A stretch of 36,449 nt of DNA from Myxococcales bacterium (GCA_020201435.1 JAIVGS010000192.1:1-36449); one strand, 5' to 3'. Numbered from the stretch's first letter, positions 18,361-27,064 are shown. The notes: generated by a model not told the origin, from the sequence alone. Numbers and translations are program-made.

Positions 18361-19068
18361 ATGGCCGGCGATCCGGCTTCAAAGGGCAAGGAGAAAGCCT
18401 GGATGGCCGACGACGGCAAGCTGAACCGGTGGCGCCTCTTCGCCGAGCTGTCGACGGCGGACGCGGACGTGGTCCTCAAAGCGTGCGAGGGGCGGATCCT
18501 CGTCGGCGGCGAGGAGCTGTTCCACGAGAACGATTCCGGCGACTCGCTCTTCATCGTGCAGAGCGGGCGGGTCGACATCTTCAAGAACATCCGCGGCGAC
18601 GTCGATCGATCGCTGGCCTCGTTCGGCCCCGGCGACGTGATCGGCGAGATGAGCTTCATCGACGGCGCGCGGCGATCGGCGACCGCGCGCACCACCGAGA
18701 GCTCGGAGTTTCTGGTCCTCTCGCGGGCGAGCTTCGCGAAAGTGCAGAAGGAGCGGCCCGACATCGCCGCGGCGTTCTTCCGGAACATGGCGGCGATCGT
18801 CGCCACCCGCCTGCGCACGACCAACGAGCTGTACCGCGAAGCCGTCTCGTTCGGCATCGAAGCGACCGGCGCGCATACGCTGAATCTCAAGAACATGGCC
18901 GAAGAGCTGCGCCGCGTGACGCTGCACCTGGTCGGCGGCACCTCGGTCTCCGGCCGCATTCTACAGATGGATCACCACGCCGCCGGCTACACCGTCGTCC
19001 TCAAGATGGAGAACGACCGGCTGACGGTCGTCCCTTACCACGCGATCCAGAGGATCGACCTTGCATAG
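18361..19068 (+). CDS. Cyclic-nucleotide-binding-domain protein with Hfq/Sm-like C-terminal domain
   Basis: cNBD: EELFHENDSGDSLFIVQSGRVDIFKNI...FGPGDVIGEMSFIDGARRSATARTTESSEFLVLSR; C-terminus VTLHLVGGTSVSGRILQMDHHAAGYTVVLKMENDRLTVVPYHAIQRIDLA. Confidence 0.88.
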   Translation: MAGDPASKGKEKAWMADDGKLNRWRLFAELSTADADVVLKACEGRILVGGEELFHENDSGDSLFIVQSGRVDIFKNIRGDVDRSLASFGPGDVIGEMSFIDGARRSATARTTESSEFLVLSRASFAKVQKERPDIAAAFFRNMAAIVATRLRTTNELYREAVSFGIEATGAHTLNLKNMAEELRRVTLHLVGGTSVSGRILQMDHHAAGYTVVLKMENDRLTVVPYHAIQRIDLA

Positions 19069-19504
19069 GTGGCCGGTGACCATCGAGCTCCCCGTCCAAT
19101 GGGGAGACATGGACTCGTTCAACCACGTGAACAACGTCGTCTACCTGCGCTGGTTCGAGTCGGCGCGGATCGCGTACTTCGAGCGGGCCGGCATCCTGTC
19201 GCGGATGCCGGAGATCGGCCCGATCCAGGCCCGCCAGGTGATCGACTATCGATTGCCGCTCCGCTATCCCGACCGGCTGCTGGTCTCGGCGACGGTGACG
19301 AAGCTCGGCAACACCTCGTTCACCATGGGCCTGCGGGCCCGAAGCCACGGCCACGATCGGGCCATCGCGGCCGAGGGCGAGGCGGTGATCGTGATGGTCG
19401 ATTATCGAAGCAATCGCAAAGTCCCGCTCGGCGACGCGCTGAGAAAAAACATCGAGGATCTCGAGTCGACCGGGCCCGAGCTCCCGCCGCCGCAGGGCGA
19501 CTGA
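19061..19504 (+). CDS. Acyl-CoA thioesterase, hot-dog fold (YbgC/4HBT-like)
   Basis: VQWGDMDSFNHVNNVVYLRWFESARIAYFERAGI; TTG start at 19061 or GTG at 19076. Confidence 0.9.
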   Translation: MHRWPVTIELPVQWGDMDSFNHVNNVVYLRWFESARIAYFERAGILSRMPEIGPIQARQVIDYRLPLRYPDRLLVSATVTKLGNTSFTMGLRARSHGHDRAIAAEGEAVIVMVDYRSNRKVPLGDALRKNIEDLESTGPELPPPQGD

Positions 19505-19558
19505 CCAGGCAGGCAGCGACTCCTCCGCCTTCCTATTTTGCCGGAGGAGGATACCCAC

Positions 19559-19714
19559 ATGCTCTGGTTTCTCGGCGCGCTCCTGATCGTCATCTGGATC
19601 ATCGGTCTCGCTTTCAAGGTCACCACCGGCATCATCCACATCGCGTTGATCGCGGGCCTGATCCTGTTCGTGCTCGGCTTCTTCAGGGGACGGCAGACGC
19701 CGGCAGCGCCGTAA
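19559..19714 (+). CDS. Small two-TM membrane protein (lmo0937/DUF5670-like)
   Basis: MLWFLGALLIVIWIIGLAFKVTTGIIHIALIAGLILFVLGFFRGRQTPAAP; strong Shine-Dalgarno ggaggagg upstream. Not in the ORF track because it is short. Confidence 0.82.
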   Translation: MLWFLGALLIVIWIIGLAFKVTTGIIHIALIAGLILFVLGFFRGRQTPAAP

Positions 19715-19792
19715 GGTTGCAGTACAGCCGGCAGTCCATGGCTTGGCGGGCGCGGCCTGCCGCCTCGCGCTCGTCGTCGTTTGCGCCGGCAG

Positions 19793-21529
19793 TCACGCCT
19801 GTTTCAACTCGAAATGACAGCGGGCCTTTTCGGCTTCGATCGCGGCGCGATCCTCGGCCCGCGGCTCGACCCACTTCACCATCTCGTCGGCCTCCCACGT
19901 GTACGGCGCGCCGTTGAGCAGCACGCGTCCCTCCATCACCGCGCGGGTCGCGTCGACGAGCGGCAGGCCGCGCAGCGCTTCAACGAGCGCTTCGAAGCGG
20001 CCCTGGCGCGCCGGATCGAGAAAATGCAGCCGGTCGCGCCCCGCGTAGGCGAAATGATACGCCGCCGGCCGCAACGCCAGACCCTGCAGGCCGAGGCGCA
20101 CGGCCATCCGCATCAAAAGCAGCGACATCTCCCGCGCCAGCCCGAGCCCTGGCACGTCCTGCCCGGGAAGCCGCGGCCGCTCCGCGGAGAACCGCGCGCG
20201 CGGATGGCGCAGCGCGAGCCAGTGCACGTAGAGCATGTCGCCGTGGCGCTCGACGACCACTTCGATCAGCACCTCTCCGGTCGGCGCGTTCACCAGCCGC
20301 GCGCTCTGGCCCACGCTCTCGTCGTGGATCTCGACGCGAAACGGGCCGTAGCCGAGGCGGCGGATCTCGCCGAGCACCCCGTAGCGGTGCAGCGCGTGCT
20401 CGATGCCCTCGGCGGTGTAGAAGCTCATCCACAGCTTGCGCTCGCCGGTCGAGAATCCGAGGTCGGCCGCGACGTCGTCGATCTCCATCTCGGCCGTGCG
20501 GCCCAGATCCGACGGCGCGAGGCTCTGCGCGATGGCCGTGAACCGCGCGACCAGCGGGTCGTACCTGCGCGGGATCGGCGCCCGGCTGCGGATGCCGAGC
20601 GCGAGGCCGGTCCCCGCCAGCGCGCGCCACGCATCGTCAGTGTAGCCGCCGCCCGGGAGCCACACCGAGGGGACGCGAAGCAGCGCGTCGGCCACGCGCA
20701 GGTCGCGCTCGCGGCATCCTTCCAGCGTCAATCCGAGGTCGCCGAGCGGATCGCCTCCCAGCACGTCGCCGCTCGCGATCACGAAGGCGAGGTCGCCTTT
20801 CGGGATGCGCGCCAGCAGCGCATCGAGCGCGGCGAGGTAGGCCGCATCGCCGGCGCCCTGCGCCAACACGGTCTCGTCGACGCCTGGCAGCGGTCCCCAA
20901 TCGGCGACGGAGATCGATCCTAAAAAGCACGACCGGTCGTGCTGCAAACAGGCGGCCGTCCCGTCCGGCGGGTGTGCGTCGAGGTCGAGGACGACCACCC
21001 GGCCGGAAAAGCCGTCGGCACGAACGGCGGCGATGGCGATCGCGACGTCGTTGACCGGGCAGAATCCGCCGGCGACGTCTGGCCTCGCGTGATGGAATCC
21101 GCCCAGCAGGTTCAGCGCCCGCGTCCCGAAGCGGCGCGGATTCGCCGGCGAGAGCACCTCGCGGGCGGCGTCGACGGTGCCGCCGCAGGCGAGGCGCACG
21201 GTGTTCATCACCTCGTCCACCGGCACGTCGCCAGCGTCGGTGTTCCAGATCCGCGCCAGCGTCTCCGCCCGGCCGAGCGACTCGAGCAGCTCCGGCGTGT
21301 GTACCCGCGACAGCTCGTCGTACCCGGCGCGGCGCGGCGTGCGCAGGTTCTGCCGGGCGATCGCGCGCCGCTCGAGCAGGAACCAGACCGCGTTGTCCGC
21401 GCGCCTCGGCGCAAATCCGGTGCGCGCCTCGAGCGAGGTGAGCGGCAGCCGGTAATCGGGCGAGTACCAGACCGCGAGATCGCGGCCGAAGAGCCAGCGC
21501 CGGACCCGGTTTTCGGCCCCAAAGAGCAT
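19793..21529 (-). CDS. Histone deacetylase / acetoin-utilisation family protein with long C-terminal extension
   Basis: NLLGGFHHARPDVAGGFCPVNDVAIAI, VVVLDLDAHPPDGTA, DVLGGDPLGDLGLTLEG, PSVWLPGGGYTDDAW; about 230 aa beyond the catalytic domain. Confidence 0.88.
   Translation of the reverse strand: MLFGAENRVRRWLFGRDLAVWYSPDYRLPLTSLEARTGFAPRRADNAVWFLLERRAIARQNLRTPRRAGYDELSRVHTPELLESLGRAETLARIWNTDAGDVPVDEVMNTVRLACGGTVDAAREVLSPANPRRFGTRALNLLGGFHHARPDVAGGFCPVNDVAIAIAAVRADGFSGRVVVLDLDAHPPDGTAACLQHDRSCFLGSISVADWGPLPGVDETVLAQGAGDAAYLAALDALLARIPKGDLAFVIASGDVLGGDPLGDLGLTLEGCRERDLRVADALLRVPSVWLPGGGYTDDAWRALAGTGLALGIRSRAPIPRRYDPLVARFTAIAQSLAPSDLGRTAEMEIDDVAADLGFSTGERKLWMSFYTAEGIEHALHRYGVLGEIRRLGYGPFRVEIHDESVGQSARLVNAPTGEVLIEVVVERHGDMLYVHWLALRHPRARFSAERPRLPGQDVPGLGLAREMSLLLMRMAVRLGLQGLALRPAAYHFAYAGRDRLHFLDPARQGRFEALVEALRGLPLVDATRAVMEGRVLLNGAPYTWEADEMVKWVEPRAEDRAAIEAEKARCHFELKQA
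20922..20942. repeat. A-tract plus 16-bp perfect palindrome AAAAAGCACGACCGGTCGTGC, copy 1 (inside the HDAC-family gene)
   Basis: Exact 21-bp identity with 33932-33952. Confidence 0.95.
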
Positions 21530-21554
21530 CGCGGCGGCGATACTATCGGCTGCG

Positions 21555-22712
21555 ATGCCCGTGCGCGCGATCCTGCACGTCGACATGGACGCGTTCTACG
21601 CGTCGGTCGAGGTCCGCGACGACCCGCGGCTGAAAGGAAAACCGGTCGTGGTCGGGGGCGCCGCACGGCGCGGCGTGGTCCTCGCCGCCAGCTACGAAGC
21701 ACGACCGTTCGGCGTCCGCTCGGCGATGCCGATGGCCCGCGCGCTGCGGCTCTGCCCGCACCTGATCGTCGTGCCGCCCGATTTCTCCAAGTACTCGAAA
21801 GCGAGCGAACAGGTCTTCGACATCTTCCACTCCTTCACGCCGGAAGTCGAAGGCCTGTCGCTCGACGAAGCGTTTCTCGATGTGACGCGTTCGCAGGCGT
21901 TGAAAGGGCCCGCCTTCGAGCAGGCGCGGGCGATCAAGGGACAGATCCGCCGCCAGACGCAGCTCACCGCCAGCGTCGGGATCGCGGAGGTCATGTTCGC
22001 GGCCAAGATCGCGTCCGATCTTTCCAAGCCCGACGGCCTGCTCGAAGTGCCGCCGGGAAAGGTCCCCGAATTCCTCGCTCCGCTGCCCGCCTCGCGCCTG
22101 TGGGGCGTGGGCCCGAAGACGGACGAAGAGCTGAAACGGGTCGGCCTCCAGACCATCGGCGACGTCGCGCGCGCAGACCGGGCCTACCTCGAGGCGCGGC
22201 TGGGCTCGATCGGACCGTGGCTGCACGATCTCGCCAACGGCATCGACGAGCGCACCGTCCAGTCGGACGCGCTGGCGAAGAGCATCGGGGCCGAAGAGAC
22301 CTTCGACGACGACCTCGAGGGCGAAGCGCTGCTCCCGTTCATCCACGAGCAATCGCTCCGGGTGGGAGCGCGGCTGCGGCGGGCCGGCCTCAAGGCGCGC
22401 TCGGTGCACCTCAAGGTCAAGTACTTCGACTTCCGCATCCAGACCCGCCAGGAGACGCTGCCGCTCGCGACCGACGACAGCGCCGAGATCTACCGCGTCG
22501 CGTCGCGCCTGCTCGAGAAGGTCGAAGCCCGCCCGATCCGCCTCACGGGTGTGCACGCAGGCGACCTCGGAGCAGATGCGCCCCAACTCGGCCTCTTCGA
22601 CGCGGAGCGCAAGAAGCGCGAGCGGCTCAACCGCTCGCTGGACGCGATCGCCGAGAAGTTCGGCGACGGCGCGGTGTTGCCCGCCGATCTCCTACCTCCG
22701 CGCAAGAAGTGA
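21555..22712 (+). CDS. dinB: Y-family DNA polymerase IV
   Basis: RAILHVDMDAFYASVEVRDDPRLKGKPVVVGG, VEGLSLDEAFLDVT, SVGIAEVMFAAKIASDLSKPDGL, LWGVGPKT. Confidence 0.96.
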   Translation: MPVRAILHVDMDAFYASVEVRDDPRLKGKPVVVGGAARRGVVLAASYEARPFGVRSAMPMARALRLCPHLIVVPPDFSKYSKASEQVFDIFHSFTPEVEGLSLDEAFLDVTRSQALKGPAFEQARAIKGQIRRQTQLTASVGIAEVMFAAKIASDLSKPDGLLEVPPGKVPEFLAPLPASRLWGVGPKTDEELKRVGLQTIGDVARADRAYLEARLGSIGPWLHDLANGIDERTVQSDALAKSIGAEETFDDDLEGEALLPFIHEQSLRVGARLRRAGLKARSVHLKVKYFDFRIQTRQETLPLATDDSAEIYRVASRLLEKVEARPIRLTGVHAGDLGADAPQLGLFDAERKKRERLNRSLDAIAEKFGDGAVLPADLLPPRKK

Positions 22713-22771
22713 GGGCGGGTAGGAGCGCGTAAAGGTTGCCGACGACCCTCGACCAAGGTCAAAATGTACAT

Positions 22772-23314
22772 ATGCGCCAGAACCTGCGACGCCATCACCG
22801 CGGCTTCACGCTCATCGAGTTGATGATCGTGGTCGCATTGATCGGGATCATCTCCAGCCTCGCGATCCCGAACTACCTCAGGTTCACGGCGCGTTCGCAG
22901 CGGGCCGAGATGCTCGAGACGGTCAGCAAGATGAAGCTGTTCTTCAAGACCACGTACGACAACAGCGGCACGTTCATCACGCCGAATACGCCCTCCGCCG
23001 GCCAGCAGAGCGACGTCAACCCCGACCCCGCGCTCAGCCCGGTGGGGCAGCCGGCGGTGTGGAACAACCACCGCGGCGGCTGGACCGACTTGCCCTTCCC
23101 GCCGGAAGGCGCGCTGCGCATGCGCTACGCCTATACGCCCGACGCCGACCACGTCACCATCGATGTCTGCGGCTCGTTCCCCGGCATGGGACCTGTGACC
23201 AGCGTGACCTGCGCCGCGACCAGCCTCGGACCGATGACGGGCAACTACCGCTACATCGAGGTCATGTACCCGAACGGGACCTCGGACGTCACCGAGCTTC
23301 CGACCGCCCTCTGA
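22772..23314 (+). CDS. Type IV pilin / pseudopilin-like protein with prepilin cleavage motif
   Basis: RGFTLIELMIVVALIGIISSLAIPNYLRFTARSQRAE; type III prepilin signal. Confidence 0.9.
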   Translation: MRQNLRRHHRGFTLIELMIVVALIGIISSLAIPNYLRFTARSQRAEMLETVSKMKLFFKTTYDNSGTFITPNTPSAGQQSDVNPDPALSPVGQPAVWNNHRGGWTDLPFPPEGALRMRYAYTPDADHVTIDVCGSFPGMGPVTSVTCAATSLGPMTGNYRYIEVMYPNGTSDVTELPTAL

Positions 23315-25276
23315 TCACTTCGGCTTCTTGAGTCCCTGCGCCTTGCCGGTCGTCACGTCGACGACGCCGGCGGCGGCGCCCGACGGCAGCGCCAGGATCG
23401 CCTTCTTCACCTCCCGCTCGCGCAGGAAGGCGATCAGCTTGTTCAATTCCGACTCCGACCGGGCGAAAAATTCGGGCGTGACCGTGACCAGGGCCGACTG
23501 CCCGGTGATGTCGACATGGACGACGCCCGCGATTCCCTCGGGGGTGACCTCTTTGTGGTGTGGCACGCTCAGGTAGAACGCGTCGAAAGCGGCGGCGGCG
23601 AAGCCGAGCACCAGGATCAGCGCGAAGACCGGCTTCCACCGCCCGCCGCGGCTCGTGTCGAGGGCCTGGAAATCGCGCAGCTCGGCCTTTGGCTGCACGG
23701 TGGTGCTCGGCAGCGGCTTCGGCCTCGGCGCCTGGCCGGGAAGGACCAGGTCGGGATCGAGCGCGCCGGCGCCGAGGCGGGGAGCGGCGCCGATGCCGCG
23801 CAGCCGGTCGGCGATCTCCTTGAAGTTGAGCAGGTCGCGGCTCAGCGCCGCGCTCGCGGCGGTGACCATCTGCAGCGAGTCGACCGCGCCCTTGCCGATC
23901 GCGGCGTTGGCTTCCTTCTGCAGCGCGGTGGCGGCTTCGTCGGCCTGTTTGGTGAGCGCGCCGACCGCCGCGGCGTCGACGGCGGGCGCCGGTATGCTCG
24001 AGTAGAGCCGCACTCCCTCGGTGGTCGCTGCGTCGAGCGCGATGCGGGCGGCGAGGACGTTGGCGAACTGCGAGTCCGAACCGAGCCGTTCGAGCGCGCC
24101 GCGTTCGGCCGAGCTGAGCATGCCGGTGATCTTGCGCGCCGACGCCGCGATGCCGGCCGGCGTGTCCGGCGAGGTGCTCTTGTCCTTGAGGGCCTGCATC
24201 GCCGCCGTCCTGCACACGTCGGCGGATACCGGGACCGGCCACGGCGGGCCTTGCGGGACCGGCGGCGCAGCGGCCGCGGCTTCCGGCGTGGCGGCCGGCG
24301 CGGGAGAGGCGCCCTCCTCGAACAGTCCGGCGAGGGCCGGCGCCGGAGGAGCGACGTTCGGCGCGGCCGGCGGCAAAGGCGGAGCGACCGCCGGCGCTGT
24401 CGCGGCAGGTGCGCCGGACGACGGCATCACCGGCGGCGGGATCCGCGTCGGCGCCTTCGACGCCGGCCGGATCGACTTGCGGTCGGCGAATCCCGGCGGC
24501 GGCCCCGCAGCCGGCGCCGCGCGCACTCCGCCCGGCGGCGTGGGCATCTCGTCGGTGACGGGGCGCGCTTTGGGCAATTCGTTGGACGGAGGCGGCCTCG
24601 ACGGCGGCGCGGACGCCGCCGGTTGCGCGACTGCGGCGCCGTTCTTTATCCAGTCGCGGATCTTCGCTTCCTCGTCGGGGGCGAGGCCTGCGAATCGGAT
24701 TTGCGCGCTCGGTCCCGGCCGGACGACGATACCCCAACTCTGGAACGTCCCCCACGACAGGCGGACCGTGTCGCCGATCTTGACCGGCAGCGCGGCAGGC
24801 GCCTCGACGCCGGCGGGCGAGACCTTCGCCTGATCGACTTTCGACGCCGCGGTCCGGGTGGCGACGGCGACCTGCGCCGCAGCGCCGGGATCGACGGCCG
24901 TCCACGCCAGATCGACCGCGGCCTGCAGGCGCGCCACGAACTGGTTCTTCGGCATCGGCATGAAGAGCAGGTCGCTCGCGCCGGCGCGAAAGCAGTCGTC
25001 GCGCTGCGCCGCCTGCTCGCGCTGCAGGACGGCGATCACCCGCCCGCCGCGCTCCCGCACTTTCGGCGAGAGCGACTGCAGCGCGGTCGGCAGCGGCACC
25101 CCGGGAGCGCCGTAAAAGACCGCGATGGCGTCGACTTTTTCCGCGGCTGCCTGCGCGCCCGCCGGGTCGGAGAGCGGCACGGTGGACACGTCGAACGTCG
25201 CGCCCTCGCGGAGCCCGTTCGCCAGAGCGGGCAGCATTTTCGAGTCAGCGATGACCAGAAGGCGAGTCGCGGGCAC
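23315..25276 (-). CDS. Pseudo-receiver plus PilZ-like putative regulatory protein with Pro/Ala-rich linker and C-terminal TM domain
   Basis: GTG start; N-terminal TRLLVIADSKMLPALANGL...GASDLLFMPMPKNQFVARLQAAV (receiver-like); KIGDTVRLSWGTFQSWGIVVRPGPSAQIRFAGL; TM WKPVFALILVLGFAAAAFDAFYL. Confidence 0.7.
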   Translation of the reverse strand: MPATRLLVIADSKMLPALANGLREGATFDVSTVPLSDPAGAQAAAEKVDAIAVFYGAPGVPLPTALQSLSPKVRERGGRVIAVLQREQAAQRDDCFRAGASDLLFMPMPKNQFVARLQAAVDLAWTAVDPGAAAQVAVATRTAASKVDQAKVSPAGVEAPAALPVKIGDTVRLSWGTFQSWGIVVRPGPSAQIRFAGLAPDEEAKIRDWIKNGAAVAQPAASAPPSRPPPSNELPKARPVTDEMPTPPGGVRAAPAAGPPPGFADRKSIRPASKAPTRIPPPVMPSSGAPAATAPAVAPPLPPAAPNVAPPAPALAGLFEEGASPAPAATPEAAAAAPPVPQGPPWPVPVSADVCRTAAMQALKDKSTSPDTPAGIAASARKITGMLSSAERGALERLGSDSQFANVLAARIALDAATTEGVRLYSSIPAPAVDAAAVGALTKQADEAATALQKEANAAIGKGAVDSLQMVTAASAALSRDLLNFKEIADRLRGIGAAPRLGAGALDPDLVLPGQAPRPKPLPSTTVQPKAELRDFQALDTSRGGRWKPVFALILVLGFAAAAFDAFYLSVPHHKEVTPEGIAGVVHVDITGQSALVTVTPEFFARSESELNKLIAFLREREVKKAILALPSGAAAGVVDVTTGKAQGLKKPK

Positions 25277-25337
25277 GTTCCCTCTCGGAGGTTATACCTA
25301 CACCGCCCCTGCGCGGTTGAGAAATTTTGGACGTTCA

Positions 25338-25724
25338 GTGACGCTGGAAATGCCCCTGCGAACCCGCCGCTGGAACGACCCCGGAAAGCCCGACGACGGC
25401 GAGCGGATCCTGATCTGCCGCTACCGTCCGCGCGCGCTGCCCAAGGCGAAAGAGACGTGGGACGCTTGGATCCCCGCCCTCGGGCCGAGCCGCGCGCTGC
25501 ACGCCGATTTCTACGGCAAGAACGGCCCGCCGATCGGCTGGGACGCCTACCGCAAGCGCTACCTGACGGAGATCGAGGAGCAGCGGCCGAGGATCGAAGA
25601 GCTGGCGCAGAGGGTGCGCAAAGGTGAGACGATCACCCTCCTCTGCTCCAGCGCGTGTGTCGACGAGTTGCGTTGCCATCGGGCACTTCTGAAGGCATTG
25701 ATCGAGAAGGCTGTCGGTGGCTGA
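25338..25724 (+). CDS. DUF488 family protein
   Basis: ILICRYRPRALPKAKETWDAWIPALGPSRALHADFYGK...GWDAYRKRYLTEI...ITLLCSSACVDELRCHRALL; GTG start. Confidence 0.85.
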   Translation: MTLEMPLRTRRWNDPGKPDDGERILICRYRPRALPKAKETWDAWIPALGPSRALHADFYGKNGPPIGWDAYRKRYLTEIEEQRPRIEELAQRVRKGETITLLCSSACVDELRCHRALLKALIEKAVGG

Positions 25725-25778
25725 ACAGGCGTGCGCCGCCCTCTTCGGCGGCGGGCGCTCAGGGTGTAGAGGTTTCTC

Positions 25779-26201
25779 ATGTCGAGAAGGGCGCTCTGGT
25801 TCTTCCAGCGGCTCGGACCGGGCGAGATCAAGCGGATATCGAATCCCTCGATGCAGCGTTTTCTGGTCGGGGAGCGGCCGCTGCAGCACGACGGCGACGG
25901 ATTCGTGCGGTGCATCGGGATGTCGCTCGAACTGCGCGACAAGAAGCCGGCGATGGTGGCGCGGGTCTGGTTTTCCAAGATTCGCGTGCGGGACGACGGG
26001 CGGGTCGATCCGCACCATCGCCACGAGATGGCGAAGCTCGCGCAGGCGCAGGCGGAGCAGACCGAGTCGTCGGTGGTGAGCGCGGGACACCGGTTCGCGC
26101 AGCGGAGGCTGTCGCACCTCGCGGAGTGGCGGCCGGAGGAGAAGGACCTCGTGGCGCTGCGGACGGTGGTGAATACGCGCGCCGGGAAGGAAATGCTTTA
26201 A
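25779..26201 (+). CDS. Hypothetical protein (140 aa)
   Basis: Intact ORF MSRRALWFFQRLGPGEIKRISNPSMQRFLVGERPLQHDGDGFVRCIGMSLELRDKKPAMVARVWFSKIRV; no family recognised. Confidence 0.7.
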   Translation: MSRRALWFFQRLGPGEIKRISNPSMQRFLVGERPLQHDGDGFVRCIGMSLELRDKKPAMVARVWFSKIRVRDDGRVDPHHRHEMAKLAQAQAEQTESSVVSAGHRFAQRRLSHLAEWRPEEKDLVALRTVVNTRAGKEML

Positions 26202-26204
26202 GAA

Positions 26205-26375
26205 CCGTGCCCGTGCCCGTCCCTGTTTTCGAGCAGGTGGCCGTCCGCGTTTTCGTTTCGAGCAGGTGCCAGTGCCCGTGCCGGTGGGCAATACCCGCAC
26301 GGGCACAGGCACGAGCCCCCGAAAACCTGCACAGCACGGGCGCGAGACTCCGCAAACGGGGACGGGCACCGGCAC
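26205..26375. repeat. Nested inverted repeats built from GTGCCC / GGGCAC hexamers in a convergent intergenic region
   Basis: Outer arms 26207-26228 and 26354-26375 (one mismatch, one wobble). Inner arms GTGCCaGTGCCCGTGC 26266-26281 and GCACGGGCACaGGCAC 26297-26312. Confidence 0.88.
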
Positions 26376-26379
26376 TGCT

Positions 26380-27030
26380 TTAGCGGTTCCGAAGCTTGTC
26401 GAGATAAGCGTCGAGCCGCGCTCGAAACGAATCGTCGGCGGCAATGAACTGGACCCCGACGCCCGGCGTCGCCGCCGTCCCCGCCACCACCCGGTGCAGC
26501 ACGATGCCCTGCACTTCCAGCGGCGGCTTGCCGTCCGGCAGCTCGAGGATCACGTGCACGATCTGGTCGACGGCCGGCGGCGCGTCGGTCTCGATGAACA
26601 TGCCGCTCGCCGAGAGGTTCAGCGCCTCGCGCTGGGCGCGGTGCTTGCCAACGTTGAGCGTGACCCGGAAGCGGTCCAGGTAGCGCGGTAAAAAGCGCCT
26701 GTTTTCGCCGGGTCGCAGCGGTTCGACGTCGAGCGCCGCGACCGCGGCCGAGCCCTTGCGCAGCGCCGAGGCGATGTGCTCGCGGGCCTCGTCGGCGATG
26801 TCGACGAACCTGGCGCGAAAGCCCTCGCCGCCGGACTCGACGACCTCGGCGTGGATCGAATCGCCCGCCGCGATGCCCGGCAGATACAACCGCAGCACGA
26901 CCTGATCGCCGAGGCGCGGTGGCTCGACGCAGCGCACGAACACGCTGTCTTCGTCGAGGTCGCGCGAAGTCGACTGCACCGACTGCCCCTCGGCGACGAA
27001 ACGGACGGGAAAGGCCATCGCTTTGCGCAT
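26380..27030 (-). CDS. PilZ-domain protein (probably tandem PilZ)
   Basis: MRKAMAFPVRFVAEGQSVQSTSRDLDEDSVFVRC...PGDQ-like segment and RRFLPRYLDRFRVTLNVGKHRAQREALNLSASGMFIETDAPPAVDQIVHVILELPDG. Confidence 0.8.
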   Translation of the reverse strand: MRKAMAFPVRFVAEGQSVQSTSRDLDEDSVFVRCVEPPRLGDQVVLRLYLPGIAAGDSIHAEVVESGGEGFRARFVDIADEAREHIASALRKGSAAVAALDVEPLRPGENRRFLPRYLDRFRVTLNVGKHRAQREALNLSASGMFIETDAPPAVDQIVHVILELPDGKPPLEVQGIVLHRVVAGTAATPGVGVQFIAADDSFRARLDAYLDKLRNR

Positions 27031-27043
27031 GTGCCTTGAACAT

Positions 27044-27064
27044 ATCTCACGAAAAGGGTGAGAT
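27044..27064. promoter_or_regulatory. Inverted repeat ATCTCAC-gaaaagg-GTGAGAT in the divergent promoter region; candidate operator
   Basis: Perfect 7-bp arms with 7-bp spacer between the PilZ gene (minus) and the lipid operon (plus). Confidence 0.5.

Noticed and set aside
21640-21660. AAAACCGGTCGTGGTC in dinB as another copy of the 21-bp element
   Set aside because: Encodes the conserved DinB KGKPVVVGG motif and lacks the palindrome, so coding constraint explains it.
25733-25758. GC hairpin CGCCGCC-ctcttc-GGCGGCG as an intrinsic terminator after the DUF488 gene
   Set aside because: Stem is real but short, no U-tract follows, and such stems are common in high-GC DNA.
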